Positions 1-9,292 are shown, counted from the stretch's first letter. The stretch is 35,302 bases of DNA from Roseiarcus sp037446355 (GCA_037446355.1 JBBIIT010000038.1:1-35302), one strand, 5' to 3'. Numbers and translations are program-made. Notes: generated by a model not told the origin, from the sequence alone.

Positions 1-1
1 C

Positions 2-730
2 GTCATCGGCTGGATCGGCGCCAAGCTCGACGAACTCGCGCGCTACGCCAGCGACGCCACCGCCGGCGGCGGTTTGCAGAGCGCGGACTATTTGATGCTG
101 CAAATGCTCAACCGCGAAATTCCGGTGCTGACGCATTTCCGCAATTCGCGCTACGTTCATCCTGAGCGCCTTTACGAGGAGTTGCTGCGCGTCGCCGGCG
201 AGTTGGCGACTTTCGCGACCCAGGATCGGCGCGCGCGCGAATATACCGCCTACGACCACAACGAACTGGAAAGCACGTTCGCGCCGCTGCTGCGCGACAT
301 CCAGGATTTCCTGAGCGCGCGGCTCGACCGCCGCGCTATCCGGCTCGAACTGATCGAGCGGGCGCCGAACGCGTTCATCTCGACCATCAAGGACCGAACG
401 CTGTTCCGCAACGCGACGCTGGTGCTGGAGGTTTCGGCCCGCCGGCCGTTGACGGAAATCCAGCAAAACCTGCCCGCGTTCCTGAAAATCGGGCCGAACA
501 CCAAAATGAACGAGATCGTGCACGCCCATCTGCCCGGCGTCGCGCTCGTGCATCTGCCTACGCCGCCGCCACAGATCCGCGCGATCACAGACCACGTCTA
601 TTTCTATCTCGACCGCACCTCGCCGCTGTGGCCGGAATTCAGCGTCGCGACGGCGATCGGCATGCATTTCGCCGGCGACTGGCCAGAGCTGCAAATGGAG
701 CTGTGGGCGGTCAGGGAAGATCGACGATGA
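2..730 (+). CDS. tssK: T6SS baseplate subunit TssK, C-terminal part
   Basis: The reading frame is open from base 2, so the 5' end lies outside the window; about 242 residues remain of a family that is usually near 440. TssK is the cytoplasmic trimeric baseplate protein that links the wedge (TssE/F/G) to TssL and TssM. The visible part covers the shoulder and C-terminal head region. The segment ending in YFYLDRTSPLW, after a proline-rich LPTPPPQIRAI stretch, is typical of the family. The stop overlaps the tssL start by four bases (ATGA), which suggests translational coupling. Family and order (tssK-tssL-tssM) are clear; only the missing N-terminus limits the call. Confidence 0.93.
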   Translation, partial: VIGWIGAKLDELARYASDATAGGGLQSADYLMLQMLNREIPVLTHFRNSRYVHPERLYEELLRVAGELATFATQDRRAREYTAYDHNELESTFAPLLRDIQDFLSARLDRRAIRLELIERAPNAFISTIKDRTLFRNATLVLEVSARRPLTEIQQNLPAFLKIGPNTKMNEIVHAHLPGVALVHLPTPPPQIRAITDHVYFYLDRTSPLWPEFSVATAIGMHFAGDWPELQMELWAVREDRR

Positions 731-2205
731 GCGACCCCGACGATCCGTTCGGTCGTCGCGACCGAACCATCATCCGCCCCAATCCTGGGGGGCGGCGGCC
801 TTCGCCCTCGCCCGGCGCGCCGGCGCCCGCCTCGACAGGGGGGCAGCCGCCCGCCGCCGCGCCCCGCTCGGGCGTTCAATATCCGACGCCGACCGCCTCC
901 GACGCCGACACTTGGATGAACGCCGCCAACCGGCCGGGCGTCTCGCCCTACTTCCAGGCGAGTTCCGCGCCGGCGCCGATGACGCCAGCGCCGGTCATGC
1001 CGCACGTCTCGGCGGATCTCGTCAGCGTCGCCGCCGATCCGATGATGCGCGCCGCCTCGTCGCTGCTGCTGCTGCTTGGCAGGTTGCGCGCCTCGCTCTC
1101 GCACGCGCGCGCCGGTCAATTAATGGATCAAGTCGCGCAGGCGATCCAGCAGTTCGAGCGCGAAGCGCGCGCCAGCGGAGCGCACGCCGATCAGGTCGTC
1201 GCCGCCAAATATGCGCTGGCCGCGACGGCCGACGATATCGTTCAGAACTTGCCGGGCGACGGCGGCGGCGTCTGGACTCAATACAGCATGTTGGTGAGAT
1301 TTTTCTCGGAGCGCACCGGCGGCGTTAAGTTTTTTCAGGAACTTGAACGCGCCAAGCAGAGCCCGGCGGTCAACCGCGGCCTGCTCGAACTGATGCACGC
1401 CTGCCTCAGCCTCGGCTTCGAGGGCGTTTACCGCGCCTCGGGAGGCGCCGGCGCGCTACAAGGCCTGCGGCGCGATCTCTACGAGACCATCCGGCGCGCT
1501 TCACCCAAGCTCAACGACGAATTGTCGCCGCACTGGCGCGGCCAGACGATCGCGGTCGCCGGCAGTCGGTTTCAGGTTCCGGTCTGGTCGATCGCGGCGG
1601 CGGCGGCGGCGATCCTGTTCGCCGTCTATCTGGTGCTGCGCAATCTGCTGAGCGGGCAGGCCGAGGCGCTGGCGTTGCAAATGGCCGCCGTCCACCCGGT
1701 CGGCGAAATGACGATTGCGCGCGAGACGGCGGTGGCGCCGCCGCCCGCGCCGAAGCCGCGCGCCTCAACCCAACTGGAGCGCATTCGTTCGGCCCTCGCC
1801 GACGAAATCATCGCCGGCAAGGTCAGCGCCGACCAGACTGCGACCTCGATCGTAGTTCGGATCGGCAGCCTCGTATTGTTCCCGTCCGGCGGCGCCAAGG
1901 CGAACGACAGTTTCGCGCCGATCGCCAAGAAGATCGCGGCCTCGCTCGATAAGGAGCCGGGCGACATCCGGATCGACGGCTTCACTGATGGCGACCCGAT
2001 CAAGACGGTTGCGTTTCCTTCCAACTTCGAGCTGTCGCAGGCGCGCGCCAAATCGGTCGCCGCGATGCTGAAGCCGAATCTGGCCAAGCCCGATCGAGTG
2101 ACCGCAACCGGCAAGGGCGCGGATAATCCGATCGCGCCGAACGACACCGAAGCGAACAAATCCAAGAACCGACGGGTCGAAATTTCGATCCCGCGCGCCG
2201 ATTGA
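727..2205 (+). CDS. tssL: T6SS inner-membrane protein TssL with OmpA-like peptidoglycan-binding domain
   Basis: 492 residues. The ATG at 727 is chosen because it overlaps the tssK stop and gives the N-terminus MSDPDDPFGRRDRT. Thr14 followed by IIRPNPGGRR matches the phospho-threonine site known in Agrobacterium TssL. A Pro/Ala-rich disordered stretch (about 20-75) precedes the cytoplasmic DotU/IcmH-type helical domain (about 90-270). One membrane segment follows (near SIAAAAAAILFAVYLVL), then a periplasmic OmpA-like domain (about 360-490, with IDGFTDGDP and NRRVEI motifs). The OmpA fusion supplies peptidoglycan anchoring that other systems take from a separate TagL. It acts with TssM in the membrane complex. 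Phosphorylation by the PpkA encoded at 12050 is inferred from the Agrobacterium case. Confidence 0.95.
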   Translation: MSDPDDPFGRRDRTIIRPNPGGRRPSPSPGAPAPASTGGQPPAAAPRSGVQYPTPTASDADTWMNAANRPGVSPYFQASSAPAPMTPAPVMPHVSADLVSVAADPMMRAASSLLLLLGRLRASLSHARAGQLMDQVAQAIQQFEREARASGAHADQVVAAKYALAATADDIVQNLPGDGGGVWTQYSMLVRFFSERTGGVKFFQELERAKQSPAVNRGLLELMHACLSLGFEGVYRASGGAGALQGLRRDLYETIRRASPKLNDELSPHWRGQTIAVAGSRFQVPVWSIAAAAAAILFAVYLVLRNLLSGQAEALALQMAAVHPVGEMTIARETAVAPPPAPKPRASTQLERIRSALADEIIAGKVSADQTATSIVVRIGSLVLFPSGGAKANDSFAPIAKKIAASLDKEPGDIRIDGFTDGDPIKTVAFPSNFELSQARAKSVAAMLKPNLAKPDRVTATGKGADNPIAPNDTEANKSKNRRVEISIPRAD

Positions 2206-2223
2206 ACGCCAACTGCATCGAAA

Positions 2224-2240
2224 TCCGCCGCCTAGGCGGA
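2224..2240. repeat. Small inverted repeat between tssL and tssM
   Basis: TCCGCC and GGCGGA pair around a five-base loop in the 49-base gap between the tssL stop and the tssM start. The stem is only six base pairs and no T run follows, so it is not a convincing terminator. It could slow ribosomes or protect an mRNA end, or be chance in GC-rich DNA. Confidence 0.3.
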
Positions 2241-2254
2241 AACGGGGTCAATTG

Positions 2255-5200
2255 ATGACTTGGGTGGGATGGCTTTGGATCGGGTTTAGCCTGTTGGCCG
2301 CGCTGGTGTTCGCGGTGCTTGTCTGGGTCGGCGGCCCGCTGATTTCGATCGGCGAGGATCAACCACTCGAAAGCGCGGCGGTTCGGCTGATCGTCATCGT
2401 CCTGATCTTCCTGATCGTGGGCGGGATCGTGGCCTGGCGGACGATTAAGCGCCTGCGCGCCGCCGCCGCGCTCGAAAAGGCGATGACCCAGCCGGCCGCC
2501 GAGGAGAGCGACGCGCCGGTGCTGAAAGAGCGGATGCAGGACGCGCTGGCGACGCTGAAGCGGGCCGCCGGCGGCTCCGCCAGCGCCCTTTACGATCTGC
2601 CCTGGTATCTGATCATCGGCCCGCCCGGCGCTGGCAAGACGACCGCGCTGATCAACTCCGGACTGAAGTTTCCGCTCGCCGGCGGCGCCTCCGCGCGGGC
2701 CGTGCAGGGCATCGGCGGCACGCGCTATTGTGATTGGTGGTTCACCGATCAGGCCGTGCTGATTGATACCGCCGGGCGCTACACGACGCAGGACTCCGAC
2801 GCGCAGCTCGATCGGCGCAGTTGGCTCGCTTTCCTTGACTTGCTCAAGTCCAACCGGCCGCGCCAGCCAATCAATGGCGTTCTGGTCGCGATCAGTATCG
2901 CCGATGTGCTCGGCCTGCCCGCCGCCGAGGTCGGCGCGCACGCGGACGCGATCCGCAAACGATTGAACGAACTGCACGACGAATTGAAGGTCGATTTTCC
3001 GGTTTACGCCGTGTTCACGAAAATGGACCTCGTCGTCGGCTTCACTCAGTTCTTCGCCGATCTCGACGAGAGCCAGCGCCAGGCGGTATGGGGCGCGACG
3101 TTCCAGACCGCGGACAAGCGCGCGAACAGGGTGGGCGACGTCCCCGCGGAACTCGACCTGCTGATTCAGCGCCTCGACGAGCGGATGCCTGACCGATTGC
3201 AATTCGAGCCTGACCTTCGCGCGCGCGCAATTTTGTTTGGCCTGCCCGCCCAACTCGGCGCGATCCGAAAGCCGATGTCGGATTTCCTCAACCGCATCTT
3301 CGAGCCGACCCGCTATCAGACCAGCGCGACTTTGCGCGGCTTCTACTTCACCTCCGGCACACAGGAGGGGACGCCGTTCGACGCGGTCATCGGCGCTTTG
3401 CAGCGCAGCTATGGCGTCGACGACATCGGCGTGGCCGCGTTTTCCGGGCCCGGGAAAAGCTACTTCCTGCATGACCTGCTGACCAAGTTGGTGTTCGGCG
3501 AGGCGGGTTGGGTCTCGACCAATATCGCGGCGGTGCGGCGCAATTTCCTCGCGCGCACCGCCGCGTTCGTGCTGCTCGGCGTCGCGAGCCTTGCCCTGCT
3601 TGGGCTCTGGTGGGGCAGCTATTCGCGCAACGTCGCGCTGATCGACGCGACCCGCGCCGGCGTCCAGGGCTACGCCGCGGCGGCGGCGGCGCTGATCAAG
3701 CAGACCAACGTATCCGATCCCGATGTGCGCCCGGTTTACGAGTTGATCGACGCGCTGCCAAATCTTCCCGCCGGCTACGTCCATCGCAAGGAGTCCTCGT
3801 CGCTCGCCGCCACTTTCGGACTCGATCAGCGTCCGCGCGTGCTCGACGCGTCGACGGCGATCTATCAGGATGCGCTAGAGCGGCTAATGCGGCCGCGCCT
3901 GATCCTTTCGCTGGAACAGCAGATTCAGAAGAACATCGCCGATCCCACCTACGTCTATGAGGCGCTCAAGGTCTATCTGATGCTTGGCGGCAAGGCCCCG
4001 AGCGTCGACAAGGCGCTGATCGTCAGTTGGTTCGCGCGCGACTGGGAGGAGCGGCTATTCCCGGGGGCGCCCTACGCGCAGGGGCGCGCTCGTCTGCGCG
4101 ACCATCTGCAAGCGATGCTCGACATGGATCAGGGCGGGCCGGTGAAGGTCTCGCTCAACGGCCCGTTGGTTGAGCAAGCGCAATCGACGCTCGCTCGGAT
4201 GCGGGTTGCGGAGCGCGCCTACACCCTGCTGAAGGCAGCTTCGCACAACGAGCCGATCGAAGACTGGAATGCCTCGCAGCGCGGCGGACCCGACATGGCG
4301 CTGGTGTTCGAAGCCGCAAACGGCGCGAATCTCGACACCGTGCGCGTGCCCGCCTTCTTCACATACGACGGCTTTTACGTCGGACTGCTCGATCACATGA
4401 CGACAATCGCCGACGCGTTGCAGAAAGAAAACTGGGTGCTCGGCCCGTCTGGCGACCAAGGCGCGGTCAAGCAGCAATACGCCAGCCTATTTCCCGATCT
4501 ACTCGACCTCTACGGTCGCGATTTCATCGCGGCGTGGAACGCCGCGCTCGGCAATCTGCAACTGCGCCCGCTGCTCGCCGGCAAACCGAAATATCTGGCG
4601 CTGAGCGCGGCCTCGGCCCCGACCTCGCCGATCCGTCAAATTTTCGAATCGGTGCGCGATCAGACCGCGCTGACGCGCGAACGCAAAGCGGCGACCGGCG
4701 CCGATCAGGCCAAAAAAGACGCGGAAAAAGCGGCGCTCAGCCGACTGAACTCGCCCGGCCGCACGGCGATCGATCTCGCGCTGAAGTCGCAACGGCGCGC
4801 CGGCGATCCGCCCGCCGAGGCGCCGGGCGCCGCGATCGAGAGCAATTTCAAAGCGTTCCAAATCCTTGTCGATGGCCAGCCGGGCGCACGGCCGATCGAT
4901 GCGCTGCTCGCCAATCTCAACGAACTCTATCGGCAGTTGACGCTCGCCGCGACCAACCCGACGCAATCGAAGCAAGCGCTCGATCAGGCGCAGGTGCAGG
5001 TCGCCAGTCTGCGCGCGAACGTCACACGGTTGCCGCAGCCGCTGGCCGGCATGATGGACAAAGTGGCGAGCGACGCGGCTGGCGACGCGGCGGCCAGCTC
5101 GATCGCGCAACTCTCGGACGCGATGGCGCAAGAAGTGACCGCGCCATGCCAGCAAATCGTCGCCAACCGCTACCCGTTCTCGCCCAAAAGCGATCGCGAT

Positions 5201-5800
5201 ACGCCGCTGGCCGATTTCGCGCGGCTTTTCGCGCCAAACGGCGTTATCGACCGGTTCTTCGCGACCAATCTGGCGCCGCTTGTCAATCTGACCTCGAAAA
5301 CCTGGGTCTGGCGGCCGAACGTCGCCGCAAGCCGCAAGCTTTCGGACGCCACGCTCAGGCAATTTCAATCCGCCGCCGAAATTCGCGACGCATTTTTCGC
5401 GACCGGCGGCGCGATCCCCAACATCAGCCTGGATGTGAAGATGCTGACGCTGAACGGCAATGCGCAATCGGCGACGCTGCTGGTGAACGGCGCCTCGATC
5501 CTGAGCCAGACCGGCTCCAACGCCGGCGCGGCGCTGCAATGGCCTGGAGCCGGCTCGGCCGGCGCTTCCATCACGCTGGCGCCCGAACTGCCGGACCAGA
5601 AATCGACGTTGGAGCGCACCGGCGCCTGGGCGCTGTTTCGGCTGATCGACGCGGGCGTCGTCACACCGCGCGGCAACGCGATCAGCGTCGGCTTCGTGGT
5701 TGGCGGGCGCGACGTTTCCTATCAGTTCGGTGCGGCTTCGCTGAACAATCCGCTGACGTTGCCGGCGCTGCGGCAGTTCAAATGCCCGAACGGATTGTGA
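2255..5800 (+). CDS. tssM: T6SS membrane complex protein TssM (IcmF family)
   Basis: 1181 residues, normal family length. A TTG directly precedes the ATG at 2255; the ATG is preferred. Two N-terminal membrane segments (about 5-26 and 43-61) flank a short loop. The cytoplasmic NTPase-like domain has an intact Walker A (GPPGAGKT, 122-129) and a Walker B-like VLIDTAGRY. A third membrane segment lies near residues 430-455 (AAFVLLGVASLALLGLWW). The long periplasmic region contains the IcmF-related and C-terminal TssM domains. Together with TssL it forms the trans-envelope channel base. No tssJ lipoprotein gene is visible anywhere in the window, as is usual for the Agrobacterium-type subclass, so how TssM reaches the outer membrane is open. 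The tagF start follows six bases after the stop. Confidence 0.97.
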   Translation: MTWVGWLWIGFSLLAALVFAVLVWVGGPLISIGEDQPLESAAVRLIVIVLIFLIVGGIVAWRTIKRLRAAAALEKAMTQPAAEESDAPVLKERMQDALATLKRAAGGSASALYDLPWYLIIGPPGAGKTTALINSGLKFPLAGGASARAVQGIGGTRYCDWWFTDQAVLIDTAGRYTTQDSDAQLDRRSWLAFLDLLKSNRPRQPINGVLVAISIADVLGLPAAEVGAHADAIRKRLNELHDELKVDFPVYAVFTKMDLVVGFTQFFADLDESQRQAVWGATFQTADKRANRVGDVPAELDLLIQRLDERMPDRLQFEPDLRARAILFGLPAQLGAIRKPMSDFLNRIFEPTRYQTSATLRGFYFTSGTQEGTPFDAVIGALQRSYGVDDIGVAAFSGPGKSYFLHDLLTKLVFGEAGWVSTNIAAVRRNFLARTAAFVLLGVASLALLGLWWGSYSRNVALIDATRAGVQGYAAAAAALIKQTNVSDPDVRPVYELIDALPNLPAGYVHRKESSSLAATFGLDQRPRVLDASTAIYQDALERLMRPRLILSLEQQIQKNIADPTYVYEALKVYLMLGGKAPSVDKALIVSWFARDWEERLFPGAPYAQGRARLRDHLQAMLDMDQGGPVKVSLNGPLVEQAQSTLARMRVAERAYTLLKAASHNEPIEDWNASQRGGPDMALVFEAANGANLDTVRVPAFFTYDGFYVGLLDHMTTIADALQKENWVLGPSGDQGAVKQQYASLFPDLLDLYGRDFIAAWNAALGNLQLRPLLAGKPKYLALSAASAPTSPIRQIFESVRDQTALTRERKAATGADQAKKDAEKAALSRLNSPGRTAIDLALKSQRRAGDPPAEAPGAAIESNFKAFQILVDGQPGARPIDALLANLNELYRQLTLAATNPTQSKQALDQAQVQVASLRANVTRLPQPLAGMMDKVASDAAGDAAASSIAQLSDAMAQEVTAPCQQIVANRYPFSPKSDRDTPLADFARLFAPNGVIDRFFATNLAPLVNLTSKTWVWRPNVAASRKLSDATLRQFQSAAEIRDAFFATGGAIPNISLDVKMLTLNGNAQSATLLVNGASILSQTGSNAGAALQWPGAGSAGASITLAPELPDQKSTLERTGAWALFRLIDAGVVTPRGNAISVGFVVGGRDVSYQFGAASLNNPLTLPALRQFKCPNGL

Positions 5801-5806
5801 GGCGCG

Positions 5807-6511
5807 ATGGCGGGACTGTTCGGAAAATTGCCCGCCAAGCGCGACTTCGTCGCCGTCGGCGCCTCGCGCCGCTTCCTCGAGGCCTGGGAGCCGTGGCTGC
5901 AGGCGAGCCTCGCCACCTCGCGCCAGATGCTGGGCGTCGGCTGGACCGAGGCCTTCAACCGCGCGCCGATCTGGCGGTTTTGGCTGGGCGCCGATTTCTG
6001 CGGCGAGGCGACAATCGGCGCGCTAATGCCGTCGGTCGACGGCGCGGGGCGCTCGTTTCCGCTCGCCGTTTTCACAGGCGAGGGCGACGCTTCGCTGCCG
6101 CCGCCCGAAATCGATTCCAACGACGCCTGGTGTGAGGGCGCCGAGGCGGTGCTGCTCGACGCGCTCTCGCCGGATGCGGATTTCGAAGCGCTGGCGCGGC
6201 GGGTCGCTTCGTTGCCGGCGCCCGCCTTGCAGGATCGCGCGCCCGAACTCTCCGGGCTCGTCGAATTGCGAGAAGGCGCGGTGCTGGCGCGCGACATCGA
6301 TCGGCAGTTGACCCTGGCGTTTCGCGCCGCGCGGCGCTTCGGGCATCGCAGCGCGTTCGCGGCGCAGAGTTTCTGGTGGACGATCGGCGGCGAAGGCTTT
6401 CCCGCCATGGCGCTTTCGTCGATCGGAATGCCGCCGCCGACGCGGTACGCCGATTTTCTGACTGGGGCGTTCGAGCCGGCCGCAGGCGAGGGAGCGGCGC
6501 ATGGCGGGTAA
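5807..6511 (+). CDS. tagF: T6SS-associated repressor protein TagF (ImpM family)
   Basis: 234 residues, ATG start. The N-terminal GLFGKLPAKRDFVAVGASRR, then SFWWTIGGEGFPAMAL, are hallmarks of the TagF/ImpM (DUF2094) family. The protein is cytoplasmic. In Pseudomonas and Agrobacterium it represses secretion at the post-translational level, in part by binding the FHA protein Fha. The last 11 bases overlap the start of pppA, so translation is probably coupled. In Agrobacterium tumefaciens the two are one fused TagF-PppA polypeptide; here they are separate but overlapping. No domain is missing. Confidence 0.93.
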   Translation: MAGLFGKLPAKRDFVAVGASRRFLEAWEPWLQASLATSRQMLGVGWTEAFNRAPIWRFWLGADFCGEATIGALMPSVDGAGRSFPLAVFTGEGDASLPPPEIDSNDAWCEGAEAVLLDALSPDADFEALARRVASLPAPALQDRAPELSGLVELREGAVLARDIDRQLTLAFRAARRFGHRSAFAAQSFWWTIGGEGFPAMALSSIGMPPPTRYADFLTGAFEPAAGEGAAHGG

Positions 6512-7280
6512 CCTCGGCTTTCGCTCGGCCTGGGCGAGCGACGTCGGCAAGAAGCGGACGCTGAACGAGGACGCCGCGCTGGCGCGCCCGGAAATCGGAC
6601 TTTGGGCTGTCGCTGACGGCATGGGCGGCCACGGCGGCGGCGACGTCGCGAGCCAGGCCTTGATCGAGGCTTTCGCCAAGATCCCTTCGCCGACCTCGGC
6701 CTCCGCGCTGCTCGACGAATTCGAGGCGCGCGTCGGCGAAGTCAACACCGCTTTGCGCGAACAGGCGCGCATTCTCGGACGCCCGGTGATCGGGACGACG
6801 CTCGCGGCGCTGCTGATCTACGACGCGCATTTCGCCTGCGTCTGGTGCGGCGACAGCCGCGTCTATCGGTTGCGCGACGGCGCATTGAGACAATTGTCGC
6901 ACGATCATTCGGAAGTGCAGGATCTGGTCGATCGCGGCGTGCTCGACAAGTCGGAAGCGAAATCCTGGCCGCGCGGCAATATCGTGACGCGCGCGATCGG
7001 CGCCGCCGAGCAGGCCGAGCTCGAGATTCTCGACGGGCCGGCGATGGCTGGCGACAAGTATTTGATATGCAGCGACGGCCTGACCGCCCATGTCGAGGAC
7101 CACGAGATCGCCGCCTATCTTGGCGGCGTCGATCCGCAGGCGATTTGCGACAGTCTGATCACGCTGACCTTGCAACGCGGCGCGGTCGACAACGTCTCCG
7201 TGATCGCGATCCTGTGCGAGGACGCCGGCGTCACCGTCCTTTCGCCCGGCGCGCGCGCGCACGGTCCGTCGAAGGCCTGA
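6501..7280 (+). CDS. pppA: PP2C-type Ser/Thr phosphatase PppA of the T6SS
   Basis: 259 residues. The PP2C metal-binding motifs are all present: SDVGKKRTLNEDA near the N-terminus, VADGMGGHGGGD (Asp39-Gly40), CGDSRVYRLRDG, ICSDGLTAHV and a C-terminal DNVSVIAI. There is no membrane segment, so it acts in the cytoplasm. PppA reverses the phosphorylation made by PpkA; the likely substrate here is TssL Thr14, or Fha if that gene lies outside the window. It is the last gene of the tssK-pppA run and meets the M23 peptidase gene tail to tail with only six bases between the stops. Confidence 0.95.
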   Translation: MAGNLGFRSAWASDVGKKRTLNEDAALARPEIGLWAVADGMGGHGGGDVASQALIEAFAKIPSPTSASALLDEFEARVGEVNTALREQARILGRPVIGTTLAALLIYDAHFACVWCGDSRVYRLRDGALRQLSHDHSEVQDLVDRGVLDKSEAKSWPRGNIVTRAIGAAEQAELEILDGPAMAGDKYLICSDGLTAHVEDHEIAAYLGGVDPQAICDSLITLTLQRGAVDNVSVIAILCEDAGVTVLSPGARAHGPSKA

Positions 7281-7286
7281 GTCGCC

Positions 7287-9062
7287 TCAATGCACGGCCG
7301 CGTCGAGCGCGGCGTCGATTTGCGCCTTGTAGGCGGGGAATGCGGCGATTTCGGCGTCGCTCGGCCTTGTCGCGGCGAGCGGGTTGACGGGGGGTGTCGG
7401 CGCGCCCGCTGTCGGCGCGCTTGCCTGCACCTCGGCGCCCAAATGCGGCAACGGATCGACCGGCGCACCGCCGACGTAGAACTCAAAATGCAAATGCGGG
7501 CCTGTCGAAAGACCGGTGTTGCCCGACAGTGCGACTATGTCCCCCTCTTTGACCTCGGCGCCTGGCTTGATCGAAGCGGGGATCTCGGAGAGATGGGAAT
7601 AGGACGTCTCGAAGCCGTGGTGCTGGATGCGGATGTGATTGCCGAAGCCCTGGACCGGACCCGCAATCTCGATCTTGCCATCCGCCGAGGCGCGCACCTG
7701 AGAGCCGACCGCCGCGCCGAAATCGATGCCCGCATGTAGCCGCAGGATGTGCAGGATCGGGTGGAATCGCATACCGAACAGCGAAGTGACCGGCGCGCCC
7801 TTGATCGGCGCCAGAATGCCGCCGACGCCGACGGCTCCGCTCTCGCCGAGCGAAGCGGGCGCGGAACCCGACGGCCCGGCTCCGGGCGTGGCGCCTTTCG
7901 GATCGTAGCAGCGATAGCCGCCGTCGGCCGCCTCGAATCCATAGCAATTGAATTCGCCGGCCGAGCCGGTCAGGCCGATGAAAACGACCTTGCCGATCGT
8001 CTTCGAGCGGCCACGAAAATCGCGCGCGTAGAGCACCCGAAACACTTCGTCGCTCGGCAGCGCCGATTTCAGATCGACCAACCGTCCGAGCAATTGGATC
8101 GCTTCGCGCACCACCGCCTCCGGCATACCGTTGCGAAGCCCGGCGCTGTAGACGCCATCGGCCAGATCGAATCGCACGCCGAGATTGGCGGCGGGCGTTT
8201 CGTCGAGTGCGCCGTCGGGAACCGCCGGACGCGCCGCCTCGCCGTAGAAGCCGCTCTCGAACAGCGCGACCGCGCCGACGTATTCGCGGTTCTCCCAGAT
8301 CGCGAGTTGGGTGACGGGATAAGCGCCTGCCGCGTTCAGCGCGCCAAAGGCGAGCGCGAAACTGTTGGCCGGCAATGTCTGCACGTTGAAGGCGGCCTTG
8401 GCCGCGGATTCGACCGCCCGCGCGCTGTCGTCGGCGAAGCCTTCGGCGATCAAGAGATCAGAGACTTTTTCCGCGACAACGGTTTTAATTATGGACTGTT
8501 TGAGCGCCGGGCGCGCGGGGGTAGCGACCTCGAGCGGGTTGCTGTTGGCGTTGGTCAGCCATTGTGCGCCGGCGTCGGGCGGCGTATCGGCGCCGCCGTC
8601 ATCGTCGGAGGCTTCCGAAGCAACGGCGGCGCCGTCGGCGGCGCTAGCGCTGATCGCCGCGGCGTTGAGGGCGAGTTGAGCGGCGAGCGCGTCCGCCTCC
8701 TGGCCGGAATCCGGAAATTTGCCCATGTAGCCGCCATTGGTCGAGATCAGCGTCGCACTGGTGAAGAAACCGACCGCTTCAGCCTTCGAGGCGTTCGGCG
8801 CCAATCGGACCGGCAAGGTGAAATGAGTTTCGCGCGGCGCGACCACCGCGCCACGGCGCACGATTACCGGGTCGCCCGGCAAGTCGATGATTGTCGAAAG
8901 CTTGACCGCCGCCGGCGCGGGGGCTCGTTTTGGCTCGGCCGTCGTCGCCGGTTCGCCAACCGGCGAGCGCTGCAGCCACAGCCGCGAAGCGATCAACGCC
9001 ACGCTCGCGCAGAAGATCGCGACCGCGACCGCCAATAGAATCGCACCGCCGCGACGGCTCAT
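7287..9062 (-). CDS. Membrane-anchored M23 (LytM-type) peptidoglycan peptidase
   Basis: 591 residues. An N-terminal membrane anchor (about 7-30, AILLAVAVAIFCASVALIA) sends the rest to the periplasm. The middle (about 40-410) is unassigned, with tandem Ala-rich and beta-rich stretches. The M23 domain spans about 422-541 with GMRFHPI, Zn ligands His443 and Asp447 in HAGIDF, catalytic His490 in YSHL, and the HLHFE motif (His523, His525). All residues needed for a Zn-dependent endopeptidase are therefore present, unlike degenerate activator homologues. It probably trims peptide cross-links for insertion of the secretion complex or another envelope machine. The start has only a weak ribosome site. 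It is divergent from the caspase-like gene and convergent with pppA. Confidence 0.88.
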   Translation of the reverse strand: MSRRGGAILLAVAVAIFCASVALIASRLWLQRSPVGEPATTAEPKRAPAPAAVKLSTIIDLPGDPVIVRRGAVVAPRETHFTLPVRLAPNASKAEAVGFFTSATLISTNGGYMGKFPDSGQEADALAAQLALNAAAISASAADGAAVASEASDDDGGADTPPDAGAQWLTNANSNPLEVATPARPALKQSIIKTVVAEKVSDLLIAEGFADDSARAVESAAKAAFNVQTLPANSFALAFGALNAAGAYPVTQLAIWENREYVGAVALFESGFYGEAARPAVPDGALDETPAANLGVRFDLADGVYSAGLRNGMPEAVVREAIQLLGRLVDLKSALPSDEVFRVLYARDFRGRSKTIGKVVFIGLTGSAGEFNCYGFEAADGGYRCYDPKGATPGAGPSGSAPASLGESGAVGVGGILAPIKGAPVTSLFGMRFHPILHILRLHAGIDFGAAVGSQVRASADGKIEIAGPVQGFGNHIRIQHHGFETSYSHLSEIPASIKPGAEVKEGDIVALSGNTGLSTGPHLHFEFYVGGAPVDPLPHLGAEVQASAPTAGAPTPPVNPLAATRPSDAEIAAFPAYKAQIDAALDAAVH

Positions 9063-9292
9063 GCGAACGACGCCTGCGCGCCGTCGAGACCCGTGCGCGC
9101 TGTCGAGGAACTGTCGATTGACAAGGAGCCTCTCTCCCGTATTTGGCGAATTCGGCGCGCGCCGAAGCGCCTGCGATCAGATTATCGCGGCGCCGCGAAT
9201 TGCGCGAGGGGAACCTCGGATCACGCGGCCGCCTTGACAGCGAACGGCGCGCCCGCCATGCGAGGGGCGATCGTCGCGACGGGATTTTGGCC
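9063..9292. promoter_or_regulatory. Divergent intergenic region between M23 peptidase and caspase-like genes
   Basis: 230 bases between two divergent starts, so it must hold promoters for both. On the + strand there are two perfect TTGACA boxes (9118-9123 and 9234-9239). The first is followed after 16 bases by a poor -10 candidate (TATTTG, 9140-9145); the second has no recognisable -10. I see no clear box pair for the - strand and no convincing terminator. Confidence 0.35.

Noticed and set aside
2000..3784. 594-codon open frame on the - strand across tssL/tssM
   Set aside because: It lies antisense to two clear T6SS genes; its Arg/Gly/Asp-rich translation has no domain and is a GC-driven shadow of the coding strand.
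4499..6135. Long open frames on both strands overlapping the tssM 3' half
   Set aside because: tssM reads through with family motifs to its normal end; the alternatives are low-complexity Arg/Ala-rich shadows.
9118..9145. Firm sigma-70 promoter for the caspase-like gene
   Set aside because: The TTGACA is perfect but the -10 matches only three of six bases, so it is kept as a candidate within the intergenic entry only.
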